Assembly: GCA_028353405.1 (NCBI GenBank)
Contig: JAOMOG010000002.1
Location: 1-64,000 of the forward strand
DNA length: 64,000 bases
Direction of reading: 5' to 3'
Source of the DNA: Candidatus Poseidoniaceae archaeon
GTDB lineage: Archaea; Thermoplasmatota; Poseidoniia; Poseidoniales; Poseidoniaceae
Every line of letters starts with the position of its first letter. Position 1 is the stretch's first letter. Positions 55,254-64,000 of the stretch are shown piece after piece. Both the position numbers and the translations under genes were made by a program. The notes under the pieces were generated by a model, which did not search any database, was not told where the DNA came from, and saw nothing but the letters and a program-made list of their open reading frames with translations.

Positions 55254-55649
55254 ATGGAAGAAGAAGAAGCAGTTGTAGAATCAAGGATTGCACCCCCTGC
55301 ATTATCCTGTCCAAAATGTTCTTCGCTACTACCTTCTGATTTAGGCGTGTTGACCTGTTCAATTTGTTCATCAAAAGTCAAAGTTGAACATCCTGTGACT
55401 CGGCGTAATTGGAATGATGAAAAGGTAGGGTGCCCTGAATGTTCTAAAGTTCTCATAGTTGGAGTTGACAAGAGGCCAGCCCACTTACAATGCGCTTCCT
55501 GCTCAACACATTTCACCGTCGAGAAAAATGTACCGCGTACTGAAGTAGCCTGCCCAGGATGCGATCGTCGCCTAAGAATGAAAATAAAACCGGGTGAACG
55601 AGATATCGATTGTCCTGCCTGTTCCACATCATTCAAAGTCAAATTTTGA
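55254..55649 (+). CDS. Multiple zinc-ribbon protein
   Basis: The 131-residue protein has seven CxxC knuckles or half-knuckles: SCPKCSS, TCSICSS, GCPECSK, QCASCST, ACPGCDR and DCPACST are clearly visible. They probably form three zinc ribbons. Segments such as LSCPKCSSLLPSDLG alternate with basic linkers. No catalytic motif is seen. It resembles archaeal zinc-ribbon proteins of unknown role, possibly protein-nucleic acid adaptors. Ribosome binding site GAGGTGAG for the next gene overlaps its end. Confidence 0.8.
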   Translation: MEEEEAVVESRIAPPALSCPKCSSLLPSDLGVLTCSICSSKVKVEHPVTRRNWNDEKVGCPECSKVLIVGVDKRPAHLQCASCSTHFTVEKNVPRTEVACPGCDRRLRMKIKPGERDIDCPACSTSFKVKF

Positions 55650-55658
55650 GGTGAGGAG

Positions 55659-56558
55659 TTGAAAACAACATATCGAATGATGGGAATCGCCGATTACATC
55701 ACCTTGTGTAATGGATTATTCGGAACTGCTGCAATCTTGTTCATTATTTTAGCAGTTGAAGATTTGCATCAGCCATACTACGATGGTGGCTTAAAAACAC
55801 ACTATATTTGGTTAGCAATGCTCTGTATTCTAGCCTCGGTGATAGGTGATATCATCGATGGTCCAGTCGCTAGAAATTATTCAAAAAGAAAACTACTCGG
55901 AGGCTCCTTGGACATTATGTCTGATTGCATTTCATTCTGTGTCGCTCCAGCATTATTGATTTTCGTAATGTTTGGTCGGTGGGGGGAAGCATCACCATTT
56001 TGGACTATATCTTTAGGAATTGCAAGTTGTTGGATAATTGCAACTGGAATGTTAAGGTTGGCACGTTTTCAATATGAAGACGGTTCAGAAATCAATTATT
56101 TTGTAGGTCTATCCAGCCCAGGAAACGCATTATTGTTGCTAAGTGTTGCAGGTCTAATTTGGATTCAACCCTCAACAGGCTTTGGCCCAGATTTAACAAC
56201 TTGGGATTGTTCAGTATGTTTTGGAAAAGGCACTTCTAAACCCTATTTTGATTTTATGATGTTACCATTGATGTTAATCTGCGGTGGATTAATGATTTCG
56301 GACAGACCGATGTCAAAATTGAAAGGAGGCCTTCCAATGAAGTTGAGTGTCTTACAATTAGTTGCGATGTTAGTTGCGATAACATCCGCATTAGTTCATA
56401 CCACTAAATCAGAACATGGTCTTGATATGGTAGGTCTGAATTTATCTTTTTATCTATTTATTATTTCAGCACTATTGGTTCTAGTCTACATTATCTTAGG
56501 TAAAAGAATAGTCAAAAGCAGCAAACAAATTAACGATTCACTTTCATCGGAAGAATAA
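55659..56558 (+). CDS. pssA: CDP-alcohol phosphatidyltransferase (archaetidylserine synthase-like)
   Basis: The 299-residue membrane protein has the full family motif D-x2-D-G-x2-A-R-x8-G-x3-D-x3-D (IIDGPVARNYSKRKLLGG, then SLDIMSD). About eight helices are seen. Bases GAGGTGAGGAG directly precede a TTG at 55659, while the first ATG at 55677 lies too far from this site, so TTG is the preferred start. It would attach serine or another polar group to CDP-archaeol. The neighbours do not decide the head group. Confidence 0.88.
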   Translation: MKTTYRMMGIADYITLCNGLFGTAAILFIILAVEDLHQPYYDGGLKTHYIWLAMLCILASVIGDIIDGPVARNYSKRKLLGGSLDIMSDCISFCVAPALLIFVMFGRWGEASPFWTISLGIASCWIIATGMLRLARFQYEDGSEINYFVGLSSPGNALLLLSVAGLIWIQPSTGFGPDLTTWDCSVCFGKGTSKPYFDFMMLPLMLICGGLMISDRPMSKLKGGLPMKLSVLQLVAMLVAITSALVHTTKSEHGLDMVGLNLSFYLFIISALLVLVYIILGKRIVKSSKQINDSLSSEE

Positions 56559-56691
56559 TTGAATTGACAAACCTTGGTTTCAAGAGAGTTTGGCTAGCCA
56601 TATAACACTGCGAAAAACGGCATTCTAAGGGCAAAGTTAGTCGCGCTCTTTAACTATGATGAGACGAGGATGAGAGATTGGATGGGATACA

Positions 56692-59208
56692 ATGGGAGTC
56701 AGCGAAAGCAAGACGATTGATGCAGCTAGTGCAAACTCGCCTGCTCGCAATGGGTCTGACTCCGTATCTTTGTCATCATTGAGATCTCAATTCACTTCTA
56801 GTAAATCAATGTCACTTGACCAAGCGACATTAGGTAGCGCACGTTTCCGTCAAGAAGAGAGGCTGCGAGGCGATATTCGTAGAGAAAAGCGAATTCGTCA
56901 GCAAGCAATGGATGAAAGAATAGCAGCAATGAAAGATTCAGTTGCTACAGATTTAGCAGTTAGTCACGAACTTACAATGGACGCATTAGAGAAAGAAATG
57001 CGCGAAGGAATGGAACAAGAACTTGCCGAAATGGAGCGAGAATCATTATCCAGAGAAGAAGGGAGGATGCGAATGGAATTAGATTTGCGCCTCAATCGCC
57101 AACTAGATTCATTACGTGAAGGAATTGAAGTTGAGCAAGACAGAAGGCTCAATGAACATAAGGAGCAGATAAAATCCAATATTGAAGCACAATTGCAACA
57201 GGAACATCGTCAGCGTCTCGATATTCAAAAAGAGAGATTATCTCTTGAATATAATCAAGAATTACAACGAAGGGTTAGAGAGATTGAAGTCAACATAGAA
57301 GTTGAAATGGAAACACGATTCAAACAAATGGAAAGTGCTGAAATCAACCGTCTTGAAGAAGGCCATATCGCTCGTTTAGCAGAAAGAGAAGAACAATTAC
57401 GCAGAGGTATTAGAACTCGCCTAGAACAACAACTTAGAGGTCGTCTAAAGCAAAGAGAAGCTAGGCTAAAAGCAGAATACGAACGCCGTAGTCTACGTTT
57501 AGAAGAAGATATTGCTCAACAATTACAAGAGGAATTAGAAGTTCGCTTGCGCCAGGAAACAGATGATCTTGAAGAAAACATGAGAGAAGATGTCGAACTT
57601 GCAATAGCGAGACGCCGTGATGAGTTACGTGTTGAAATTGCTCGCCAATTAGAGGAGCGCCACTCCGAAATACTTAGTGAAAGGAAATCACGACTTCGAG
57701 AAAAGTATGATATCACCTTTTCAAAGGCAGTCGATGACATCTCTCATTCACTGAAGACAGAGGTTGAGTCTGAACTTGACCTCAGAATGGAAGAGGAATT
57801 CACAAATTACCGTAGTGCTAGAGAAGCAGAAATTCAAAATCGTCTTGCTCGCTTTAGATATGATCGAGAATCTGAATTACGTGACCAATTAGGCGCCCAA
57901 TACGAAGCCAAGAAGGTCGATTGGTCGGAACGTCTTGAACTCGAATTCCAATCACGTGAATCAGCAGCAAGAAAGGCGATTATGTCTGAAGTTGATGCCG
58001 GATTACGTAATGAACGTTTGACCTTTGAAACCGATCTTGACTTATTGAAGGAAGAGACTTCTCTTGAACTTGAAATTGATATGGAAGAAAGACTCAACGA
58101 TTTCAAGGTCCGCAAAGAAAACGAAGTCGCTACTCAACTTGAAAGGCAACTTGACAAGCGTGAAGAGATTATGCGAAACAAGGCTCTCATCGATGTTAGA
58201 AAGAGAGAAGCTTCAATCAGAGCAGAAATCGAAGCACAACTTGGACTCAAGCGTGCAGAAATTCGTGACCGCTTAAGTGGTCTAAGTGAGAAGATGGATT
58301 CATTCAAGGAAATGGCTGAAGAGAAGATGCGTGATGCAGTCACCAATCAAATCCAAGGTGAGATTGATAGTGAACAAGCGATCCTACAAAGTCGTGAACA
58401 AGAATTCAAAGAATTACAAACCCAAGACAATAAGGTCGACAAGCGCCAAACATGGATGCAAGCAATTTCTGGACAAGGAACTCAAGGAATGCAAGCAACT
58501 GGCATGGATCCATTTGCATTGGGGGCACGCCAAGGAGCACAATCAGGTGGAAGGCCGTTAGGCGGTACCTTGGGTGCTGCTGCACAACAACATCAACCAA
58601 GAATTGGTCTGGCTGGAATGAGGTCGCCAACGACAAGTGCAAAACCACTTTCGTCGGCAATTCCAATGGCTAGACCTGTTAAATCGCCTCTGATTAATCA
58701 ACCAACTAGCGCTGCTACAACTGCTGCATTACCAGCACCAGTTCAACAGAAAGTTGTACGTTCTCCAATAATGCCGGTACAACCGATTACCCAGATTGAG
58801 CAAAAGCCTACTATCGTTCAACCTGTGTCAACTCCGATAGATCCAATTGAACAAGTGGAAGAGATTGTCGCTGAAGAAGAAATAATCGCAGATATCAATA
58901 TTGAGGATGAGATGGCAGAAGCAATCTCAGAAGAATTAGTTGCGGAACTTGAAGATGAACCAAAAACAGCATTACTTACTCCGATTAGAGCTAAACTTTC
59001 GGTTGCAGAACCAGAACAGCAAAAAGTTGCATCATTAACTCCAATTAAACAATTACAACCGGTTAAGAAAATGAGAGGAAGCCCTCCAAGTTCTGGAAAG
59101 GGAGAAGCACCTTCAATGGCAACATTGAATCCTGTCAAAAAATTGACTCCTCTTAAAATCGAGAGAAGAAAGTTACAACCTTCTAAAGAAGACGAAGAAG
59201 ATAATTGA
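56692..59208 (+). CDS. Very long soluble coiled-coil protein with proline-rich tail
   Basis: The 838-residue protein has no signal peptide or membrane helix. Residues about 50-600 are an almost uninterrupted Glu/Arg/Leu/Gln-rich helix with heptad spacing (for example EEQLRRGIRTRLEQQLRGRL). A single chain would span roughly 80-90 nm if fully coiled. The tail (600-838) is Gly/Pro/Gln-rich, with short basic repeats LTPIRAKL, LTPIKQLQPVKK and LNPVKKLTPLK. No Walker motifs occur, so it is not an SMC or Rad50. It could be a filament or cell-shape protein, or a scaffold; function is unknown. Confidence 0.78.
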   Translation: MGVSESKTIDAASANSPARNGSDSVSLSSLRSQFTSSKSMSLDQATLGSARFRQEERLRGDIRREKRIRQQAMDERIAAMKDSVATDLAVSHELTMDALEKEMREGMEQELAEMERESLSREEGRMRMELDLRLNRQLDSLREGIEVEQDRRLNEHKEQIKSNIEAQLQQEHRQRLDIQKERLSLEYNQELQRRVREIEVNIEVEMETRFKQMESAEINRLEEGHIARLAEREEQLRRGIRTRLEQQLRGRLKQREARLKAEYERRSLRLEEDIAQQLQEELEVRLRQETDDLEENMREDVELAIARRRDELRVEIARQLEERHSEILSERKSRLREKYDITFSKAVDDISHSLKTEVESELDLRMEEEFTNYRSAREAEIQNRLARFRYDRESELRDQLGAQYEAKKVDWSERLELEFQSRESAARKAIMSEVDAGLRNERLTFETDLDLLKEETSLELEIDMEERLNDFKVRKENEVATQLERQLDKREEIMRNKALIDVRKREASIRAEIEAQLGLKRAEIRDRLSGLSEKMDSFKEMAEEKMRDAVTNQIQGEIDSEQAILQSREQEFKELQTQDNKVDKRQTWMQAISGQGTQGMQATGMDPFALGARQGAQSGGRPLGGTLGAAAQQHQPRIGLAGMRSPTTSAKPLSSAIPMARPVKSPLINQPTSAATTAALPAPVQQKVVRSPIMPVQPITQIEQKPTIVQPVSTPIDPIEQVEEIVAEEEIIADINIEDEMAEAISEELVAELEDEPKTALLTPIRAKLSVAEPEQQKVASLTPIKQLQPVKKMRGSPPSSGKGEAPSMATLNPVKKLTPLKIERRKLQPSKEDEEDN

Positions 59209-59284
59209 TTAAGATTGGTCACAGGACCGATTAATTGCACTTTTACCCGTCTGTTTCATATCTAAATGCGTTTTCGAGTAGGAC

Positions 59285-61741
59285 ATGAAGCGCGGCGTTT
59301 GTTTAATATTAGCATTTTTACTATTACCCCTGACAGGGTTCTTGCCGAGTATTTCTGCAGATACAAGTAATTTGATTGAAGCGGGGATTACTGATGAATT
59401 CGATGAAGAGTTGGTTTTTTGGCAAAGAATGGATGATGGCACAATTTTGATGGTAGATGATACTGGAAACCTCAGTGTTAACAGTTTTTCTAATGGTCAA
59501 CATGCACTACAGTGGAACATTGATTTGAATGTTTCAGCAAATTCAGCGAGGCTCGATGATGCACAACAATTAGTAGCAGTTGCCCACGATGATGGAATCT
59601 CCATCATCCATTTGGATTTCCAAATAGTCAATAGAAATATCTCATTGCAATGGCCCGTCGATTCGGTGGATTGGGATGATCAGGGTGATTTATGGCTAGC
59701 CCATTATGCGGGAAGACGTCGTGCTGAAGAGTATAGTCCAGAAGGTGCTACCGGAGTGTACACTACTGCTATAAGTGCCGGTATGAGTGCATTTCAAGTT
59801 TTGAATGATGGAAGACTTATCACTGGAAGTTATGATACAAAGATCTACGTCAGCGATGATGGCGGAGCAGCATTAGGGACATTGACAGATTCAAATGCAA
59901 TAATAAAAGTATTATTTGAAGATTCAAACAGTGATTTAATAGTTGGAACAGCAAATGGAAAATTGCTCAGATATAACACAAGTTCTTGGGCTGTTGAATC
60001 ATTAACTCTTTCACATGGAAAAGCAATATCTTCTATTCAACAATATGATAACTCAACATATGCAATCGGTTCAAAAAGTGGGCATCTAAGTATTGTGGAT
60101 GTGACTACATTTAGCGAACAAAACACACATACTGCAACTGGATATGTAATCGGTTCACTTCAATATTACACATCTGCAATTTATGTAGCAAGCACTACTC
60201 CTACAAGCTCAAAAATTTACCTTTTCGACATCGATTCTGATTCAGATGGAGTAACTGACCGGTTGGATAAGTTCCCTACTGAATCAACTCAGTGGGATGA
60301 TGAAGATGGCGATGGATATGGCGATAACCCTCTAGGATTTTCTCCAGATGCATTCCCGCAAGATAGCACACAGCATCTCGATACTGATGGTGATGGTTAT
60401 GGCGATTCACCTATAGGATTTGAAGGCGATTTATTCCCTAATAATGCCGACCAATGGCAAGACCGTGATGGAGATGGTTATGGTGATAACGAAAATGGCC
60501 AAGCGGGTGATAAATATCCGGATGAACCAACTCAATGGGCGGATTACGATCAGGATGGATATGGAGACAACCAAGCCGGACTAAATCCCGATGGATGCCC
60601 TCAAACAAACGGGTTTTCAACTATTGATAGATTTGGATGCTTAGATTCAGATCAAGATGGATATTCTAACCCATCCTCGGATTGGGGCATTTCTAATGGT
60701 GCAGATGCTTTACCAAATCAAGGCACTCAATGGCTTGACGGAGATGGAGATGGATATGGTGATAATGCAGACGGGCTACAACCGGATGCCTGTCCTTGGC
60801 AAGCAGGCAATTCAACAAAAACTTGGCTGTTAAATGAAAGTTCAGTTATTGGCTTCACAGAAGTTACTTCGTATGGTTGTGAAGACCTTGATGGTGATGG
60901 ATGGGTTGACTTCTCGGAGTCACTAGGCATGGATACAGACCCGAATGAGCACTATGATGCAGACGGTGATGGTGCTGGTGCAAATTCAGATTACGATGAC
61001 AGTAATCCGCAGATAAAATCGGAACAAGACCACTGTAATATGAATCAGGATGATGTTAGTAGCCAATGCGAAGGATGGCGTTCAGATGATTATCAAGAAT
61101 ACTTGTCGCGTGATAGAGAAGTCAATGAGACTGATATGTCATTCTATGCATGGAATGCAAGTAATAATGCAGGACTCTTAACCGAGCCAGGTGAAATTGA
61201 TGAAGGGGTTTTGGCTCAAGTAGCAACCGTCGGTGGAATAGCCTTTATCTCACTCACAATAGTAATACTAGTGATTGCGATGATAGTTAGGAAGCGTAAG
61301 GTTGCAGCCTTGGTAAAGTTGTATGGAGTTCCATATGTGCCAAAGGAATCATCTGCTAGTTTAGAAGCATTACAAGGTTCAGCTGGATCTTCAGCAATTG
61401 GTGGTGTCGAAGCTGATTCTGGTTGGGAAGACAGTATTGATAGCCTCGACTTCTCGGCAGAAAACAATACAGAGTTAGAGGCTGATGGTTTAGAAGCAGA
61501 TGTGTCTAGTGAAGATATGTTGGATGTGGATTCAATATATGGTGATTCAAGTTCCATTGAGGACATTGCAGGAATGCCACAAGCACAAGCTCCTGTTGAG
61601 GAAGTAGCCGCAGCAGCACCAGAATCTAACCAACCTCCAGCACAGACCGCACCACTACCAGAAGGTGGACTACCGGCCGGATGGACGATGGAACAATGGC
61701 AATGGTACGGCCATGAATGGCTTGCTAAGAATGCTAAGTAA
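59285..61741 (+). CDS. Exported beta-propeller / TSP3 repeat membrane protein
   Basis: The 818-residue protein has a signal peptide (MKRGVCLILAFLLLPLTGFL). A WD40/PQQ-like propeller follows (residues 25-310; IKVLFEDSNSDLIVGTANGK, SLTLSHGKAISSIQQYDNST). A run of thrombospondin type 3 repeats comes next (310-600; DGDGYGDNPLGFSPDAFP, TQWDDEDGDGYGDN). One membrane helix lies near 648-670 (GGIAFISLTIVILVIAMIV), followed by an acidic cytoplasmic tail ending GWTMEQWQWYGHEWLAKN. Its layout resembles the giant protein at 1212-5438, without the SGNH domain. It is probably a calcium-stabilised surface receptor or sensor. Confidence 0.78.
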   Translation: MKRGVCLILAFLLLPLTGFLPSISADTSNLIEAGITDEFDEELVFWQRMDDGTILMVDDTGNLSVNSFSNGQHALQWNIDLNVSANSARLDDAQQLVAVAHDDGISIIHLDFQIVNRNISLQWPVDSVDWDDQGDLWLAHYAGRRRAEEYSPEGATGVYTTAISAGMSAFQVLNDGRLITGSYDTKIYVSDDGGAALGTLTDSNAIIKVLFEDSNSDLIVGTANGKLLRYNTSSWAVESLTLSHGKAISSIQQYDNSTYAIGSKSGHLSIVDVTTFSEQNTHTATGYVIGSLQYYTSAIYVASTTPTSSKIYLFDIDSDSDGVTDRLDKFPTESTQWDDEDGDGYGDNPLGFSPDAFPQDSTQHLDTDGDGYGDSPIGFEGDLFPNNADQWQDRDGDGYGDNENGQAGDKYPDEPTQWADYDQDGYGDNQAGLNPDGCPQTNGFSTIDRFGCLDSDQDGYSNPSSDWGISNGADALPNQGTQWLDGDGDGYGDNADGLQPDACPWQAGNSTKTWLLNESSVIGFTEVTSYGCEDLDGDGWVDFSESLGMDTDPNEHYDADGDGAGANSDYDDSNPQIKSEQDHCNMNQDDVSSQCEGWRSDDYQEYLSRDREVNETDMSFYAWNASNNAGLLTEPGEIDEGVLAQVATVGGIAFISLTIVILVIAMIVRKRKVAALVKLYGVPYVPKESSASLEALQGSAGSSAIGGVEADSGWEDSIDSLDFSAENNTELEADGLEADVSSEDMLDVDSIYGDSSSIEDIAGMPQAQAPVEEVAAAAPESNQPPAQTAPLPEGGLPAGWTMEQWQWYGHEWLAKNAK

Positions 61742-61755
61742 CGTTCCTATCAGAA

Positions 61756-64000
61756 TCATTCATCCTTTGATTCGACAATAGATGCGAGTAATCCACTGAT
61801 AAATTCAGATATTGCAGTTACTATCTTTTCGACCATATTTGCTTCGACTTCAACATCTTCAACAACTTCAGGGGTTACAACAGTTTGACAATCCATTACT
61901 TCAGTCTCTACTAATTCACCATCTTCAAACAATGTGCCCAATAAGCAGTATTCTCCGCTTTCTAATTCTATCTCATCGGTTACTAGCCATGTATCAGTAA
62001 TTTGTAACCCAGTAGAATTTTCGATCCCTTCTGAGCCAGAAACGATATCAAAGGTAGCAGTAGAAACGATCCACCACTCAATTGTGTAATCTTTAGAGGA
62101 ATCAAGATTGGAAGCTGTTAGAGATAGAATGGAAGGAGATGTTGTAGTATCTAATTCAGCATCGAGTGTAGGTGGAATGTAAGGTTGTTCATCCTCATCA
62201 CCAGTATCGTTGTCTCCACCAGTGTTGTTATCATCATCACCAGTATCGTTGTCTCCACCAGTATTGTCATCTCCATTGCAGTCTTTTTGAGCAAGTCCAA
62301 GAATGTTATACTCAACTACACCTCGGGCATTACCATAGTTCATCATGAATAAGTTTCCATTATGGCCAAGACCGACATTATCGCCACCATGTCCCTGGAC
62401 CCATCCATGAACATCGCTTAATATCGCATCTTCAGTATTTCCATCTGAAATTTCTAGAGTCGAATCTCCACCAAAATCAATAGAATGGTAATTCCCTCCA
62501 TAAGCTAGCGCGACTCCTGGTTGACGGAAAACAAAACCAACATATTGATCTTCGGATGTAATCAATGTATTTACAAAATCTGTTACATCTAAAGTGAATA
62601 CATCTTCTCCATTGTATGATACATTCTTTACAAAGACACCACTCTGGTAATCTGAATTTGTTAGAACTCCATCACCAGTAAATCCATAAATTTCCCATGT
62701 AATTGGATAAACCACATAATCTGTTGTATGTGTATCAGAACGTGTTAATTCAATATTTGCGGTACATACATCGTTGTCTCCGCCAGTGTTATTGTCTTCG
62801 CCAGTATTGTTGTCGTCATCACCAGTCTTGTTACCACCTGTACTATTTGATTGGATTGTAAAACAAGCAGTATCATCATCAACAGGTGTGTATGTATTAC
62901 CATCATATACCTTTAACAATGCTTCCCAGCAATAATCGCCCAATGGAAGACTCAGAGATGAATAGTTCATTCCAAAAGTACTGCCATCTTCACTAATTGG
63001 GAAACCCCAGTGTCCATAAGGACCTAGCTGTTGAACACCTAAGTTCATCGATGCCCAGTTATTTCCTCCACCCCATCCTTGAATATCGTAATTCATACCG
63101 TTTGAATTATTCAACCATGCGATTAAGGACATTGAATTATTGGAAGGAATCCAACAAGTGTCAAAATATCCATCGAATTGATCTCCTATGTTGTAAACAG
63201 AATTTACATCAGTGATGTTGACTAAACCATCAATTGGCAGTATAGAACTCACACAACCCATGCCAGCATCGTCATCTCCTAGGTCATCTTCTAATACACA
63301 TTCATATACATCTCTAATAGAATCATATGAACCAGAGTTACCTCGATTCCGGAATGTTATTTCCTCATTAAAAGTTCTTAATTCAACAGAGATTGTGTTT
63401 GGCCAGAACTTTTGACAGTACTCTAGTTTACGGTCACCATAACCTTCTGCTCCCCACTGCGCATGTGTCCCTCCACCAGACACACCATCGGAATCGGTCA
63501 TCCAGACACCATTTTCATTGTGCTGGTTAACCTTTCCAGACCAGAATGAGATTCTAGGTGTAGTATCATTTTTAGTATCATTCAGTGGTATGACAATAAG
63601 CATTCCAGACTGTTGAACCGGATCCCCATTTATCGATTCTGCATCAAGTTCCCAATTGACTAAAAGTCGATTCGCTAGAGCTCCAGTTGCATCCAATGTC
63701 AAAGTACTTGCTGCTGAACTTACGAAGAACGTTGATGCTTGTGTTGGGATACGATCAGTTGCGGAATTGTAAGGGCTGATACCATCCTGGTCTACCACTT
63801 TGAAAACAGTTAATTCAATAGTTCCTGAATCTAGGTTTGCTACACAGTCAATGTCCATTGTATATGTTTCAGGCTCCACAATGATTCTAGTGAGTTGCCC
63901 GTAAATCCTTTGCCCGAAGTCTTCTATGTCTTGTGAATCATAAATGTCGCCTTGACTATCGGTAAGTGATAGGTCACAGACATCTTCAATTCCACCCATG
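61756..64000 (-). CDS. Asp/Asn-rich secreted protein (5' end beyond window)
   Basis: This is the C-terminal part (at least 747 residues) of a larger extracellular protein; the frame is still open at the right edge, so the N-terminus is unknown. It is beta-rich and acidic with cysteines (MGCVSS, SDTHTTDYVVYPIT). It has two low-complexity linkers of GGDNDTGDDDNN type, at about 62190-62280 and 62770-62835, separating folded domains. It ends with an amphipathic helix (VEKIVTAISEFISGLLASIV) rather than a clear anchor. No catalytic motif was found. It converges on the TSP3 gene with a 14-base gap. Confidence 0.7.
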   Translation of the reverse strand, partial: MGGIEDVCDLSLTDSQGDIYDSQDIEDFGQRIYGQLTRIIVEPETYTMDIDCVANLDSGTIELTVFKVVDQDGISPYNSATDRIPTQASTFFVSSAASTLTLDATGALANRLLVNWELDAESINGDPVQQSGMLIVIPLNDTKNDTTPRISFWSGKVNQHNENGVWMTDSDGVSGGGTHAQWGAEGYGDRKLEYCQKFWPNTISVELRTFNEEITFRNRGNSGSYDSIRDVYECVLEDDLGDDDAGMGCVSSILPIDGLVNITDVNSVYNIGDQFDGYFDTCWIPSNNSMSLIAWLNNSNGMNYDIQGWGGGNNWASMNLGVQQLGPYGHWGFPISEDGSTFGMNYSSLSLPLGDYCWEALLKVYDGNTYTPVDDDTACFTIQSNSTGGNKTGDDDNNTGEDNNTGGDNDVCTANIELTRSDTHTTDYVVYPITWEIYGFTGDGVLTNSDYQSGVFVKNVSYNGEDVFTLDVTDFVNTLITSEDQYVGFVFRQPGVALAYGGNYHSIDFGGDSTLEISDGNTEDAILSDVHGWVQGHGGDNVGLGHNGNLFMMNYGNARGVVEYNILGLAQKDCNGDDNTGGDNDTGDDDNNTGGDNDTGDEDEQPYIPPTLDAELDTTTSPSILSLTASNLDSSKDYTIEWWIVSTATFDIVSGSEGIENSTGLQITDTWLVTDEIELESGEYCLLGTLFEDGELVETEVMDCQTVVTPEVVEDVEVEANMVEKIVTAISEFISGLLASIVESKDE
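62196..62273 (+). repeat. 39-bp tandem repeat in an Asp/Asn/Gly linker
   Basis: Two near-identical 39-base copies start at 62196 and 62235, coding the 13-residue unit GGDNDTGDDDNNT in the minus-strand gene. A related, more diverged linker lies at 62770-62835. Such repeats vary in copy number by slippage and form flexible calcium-binding spacers. Confidence 0.75.

Noticed and set aside
1..64000. CRISPR array or cas genes
   Set aside because: No regularly spaced direct repeats with unique spacers; the repeats found are tandem coding repeats without spacers.

Overview
The window reads as a chromosomal segment of a planktonic euryarchaeon, most likely Marine Group II (Candidatus Poseidoniales). 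The archaeal identity rests on archaeal/eukaryal-type information genes: EF-1 alpha with ribosomal protein S10, ribosomal protein S8e, SRP19, Sec61 beta, family-B DNA polymerase, a GINS51-like protein, an MCT-1-like PUA protein and an archaetidylserine-synthase-type enzyme. The marine Group II assignment is an inference from the A+T-rich, densely packed genome, the aerobic heme-copper oxidase, and the many very large acidic secreted or membrane proteins with thrombospondin type 3 calcium repeats. No rRNA, CRISPR array, transposase or prophage is visible, and no gene-free gap exceeds about 250 bases.

Layout. 0-9.2 kb: the end of a tRNA/RNA N2-guanine methyltransferase, a YkgJ-type cysteine-cluster protein, tRNA-Arg(TCG) with a duplicated 3' end, a giant SGNH/propeller/TSP3 membrane protein, RibD, a diacylglycerol-kinase-family lipid kinase, and a lipoprotein. 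9.3-15.9 kb: tRNA-Ser(TGA), then a leftward aerobic respiration operon in the order CoxII, CoxI, CoxIII, CoxIV, followed by a Sco1-like copper chaperone. The genes overlap by 1-4 nt or are tightly spaced, with strong GGAGGTG-type ribosome binding sites. CoxI carries an N-terminal secreted-type domain with a CSCH motif, CoxIII has His-rich loops, and Sco1 has a Cys/His/Met-rich insertion.

16-25.6 kb: small housekeeping genes (DUF167, Toprim protein, Lrp/AsnC regulator, NSUN-type m5C methyltransferase, Sec61 beta), several orphan membrane proteins, a histone-H1-like protein with an HhH head and a recent 87-bp tandem duplication, and a XerA-like recombinase. 25.7-31.9 kb: a RimK-like ATP-grasp enzyme fused to a TrkA-C/RCK_C-like domain, then membrane proteins, one with a cytoplasmic SAP domain. 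31.3-44.8 kb: a translation, secretion, metabolism and replication core (PUA protein, FAH-family hydrolase, S8e, SRP19, branched-chain aminotransferase, PolB, PKD lipoprotein, amino acid permease with an EF-hand tail, pyruvate kinase, EF-1 alpha, S10, GINS51-like).

44.9-64 kb: a 2013-residue surface protein, tRNA-Leu(CAA) with an encoded CCA, a HAD phosphatase divergent from a Zn/Cd/Cu-type P1B ATPase that is followed by an ArsR-like regulator, a zinc-ribbon protein and a CDP-alcohol phosphatidyltransferase. Then comes a very long soluble coiled-coil protein, a propeller/TSP3 membrane protein and the 3' part of an Asp/Asn-rich secreted protein that runs off the window.

The most interesting material is not one classical island. 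It is a set of unusual domain fusions (CoxI-CSCH, RimK-RCK_C, APC-EF-hand, SAP-transmembrane), a roughly 600-residue coiled-coil rod, and short C-terminal modules that recur at the cytoplasmic ends of unrelated membrane proteins. Starts given below often differ from the longest open frame; they were chosen from ribosome binding sites, signal peptides or conserved N-termini. All family assignments come from reading motifs, not from database searches.
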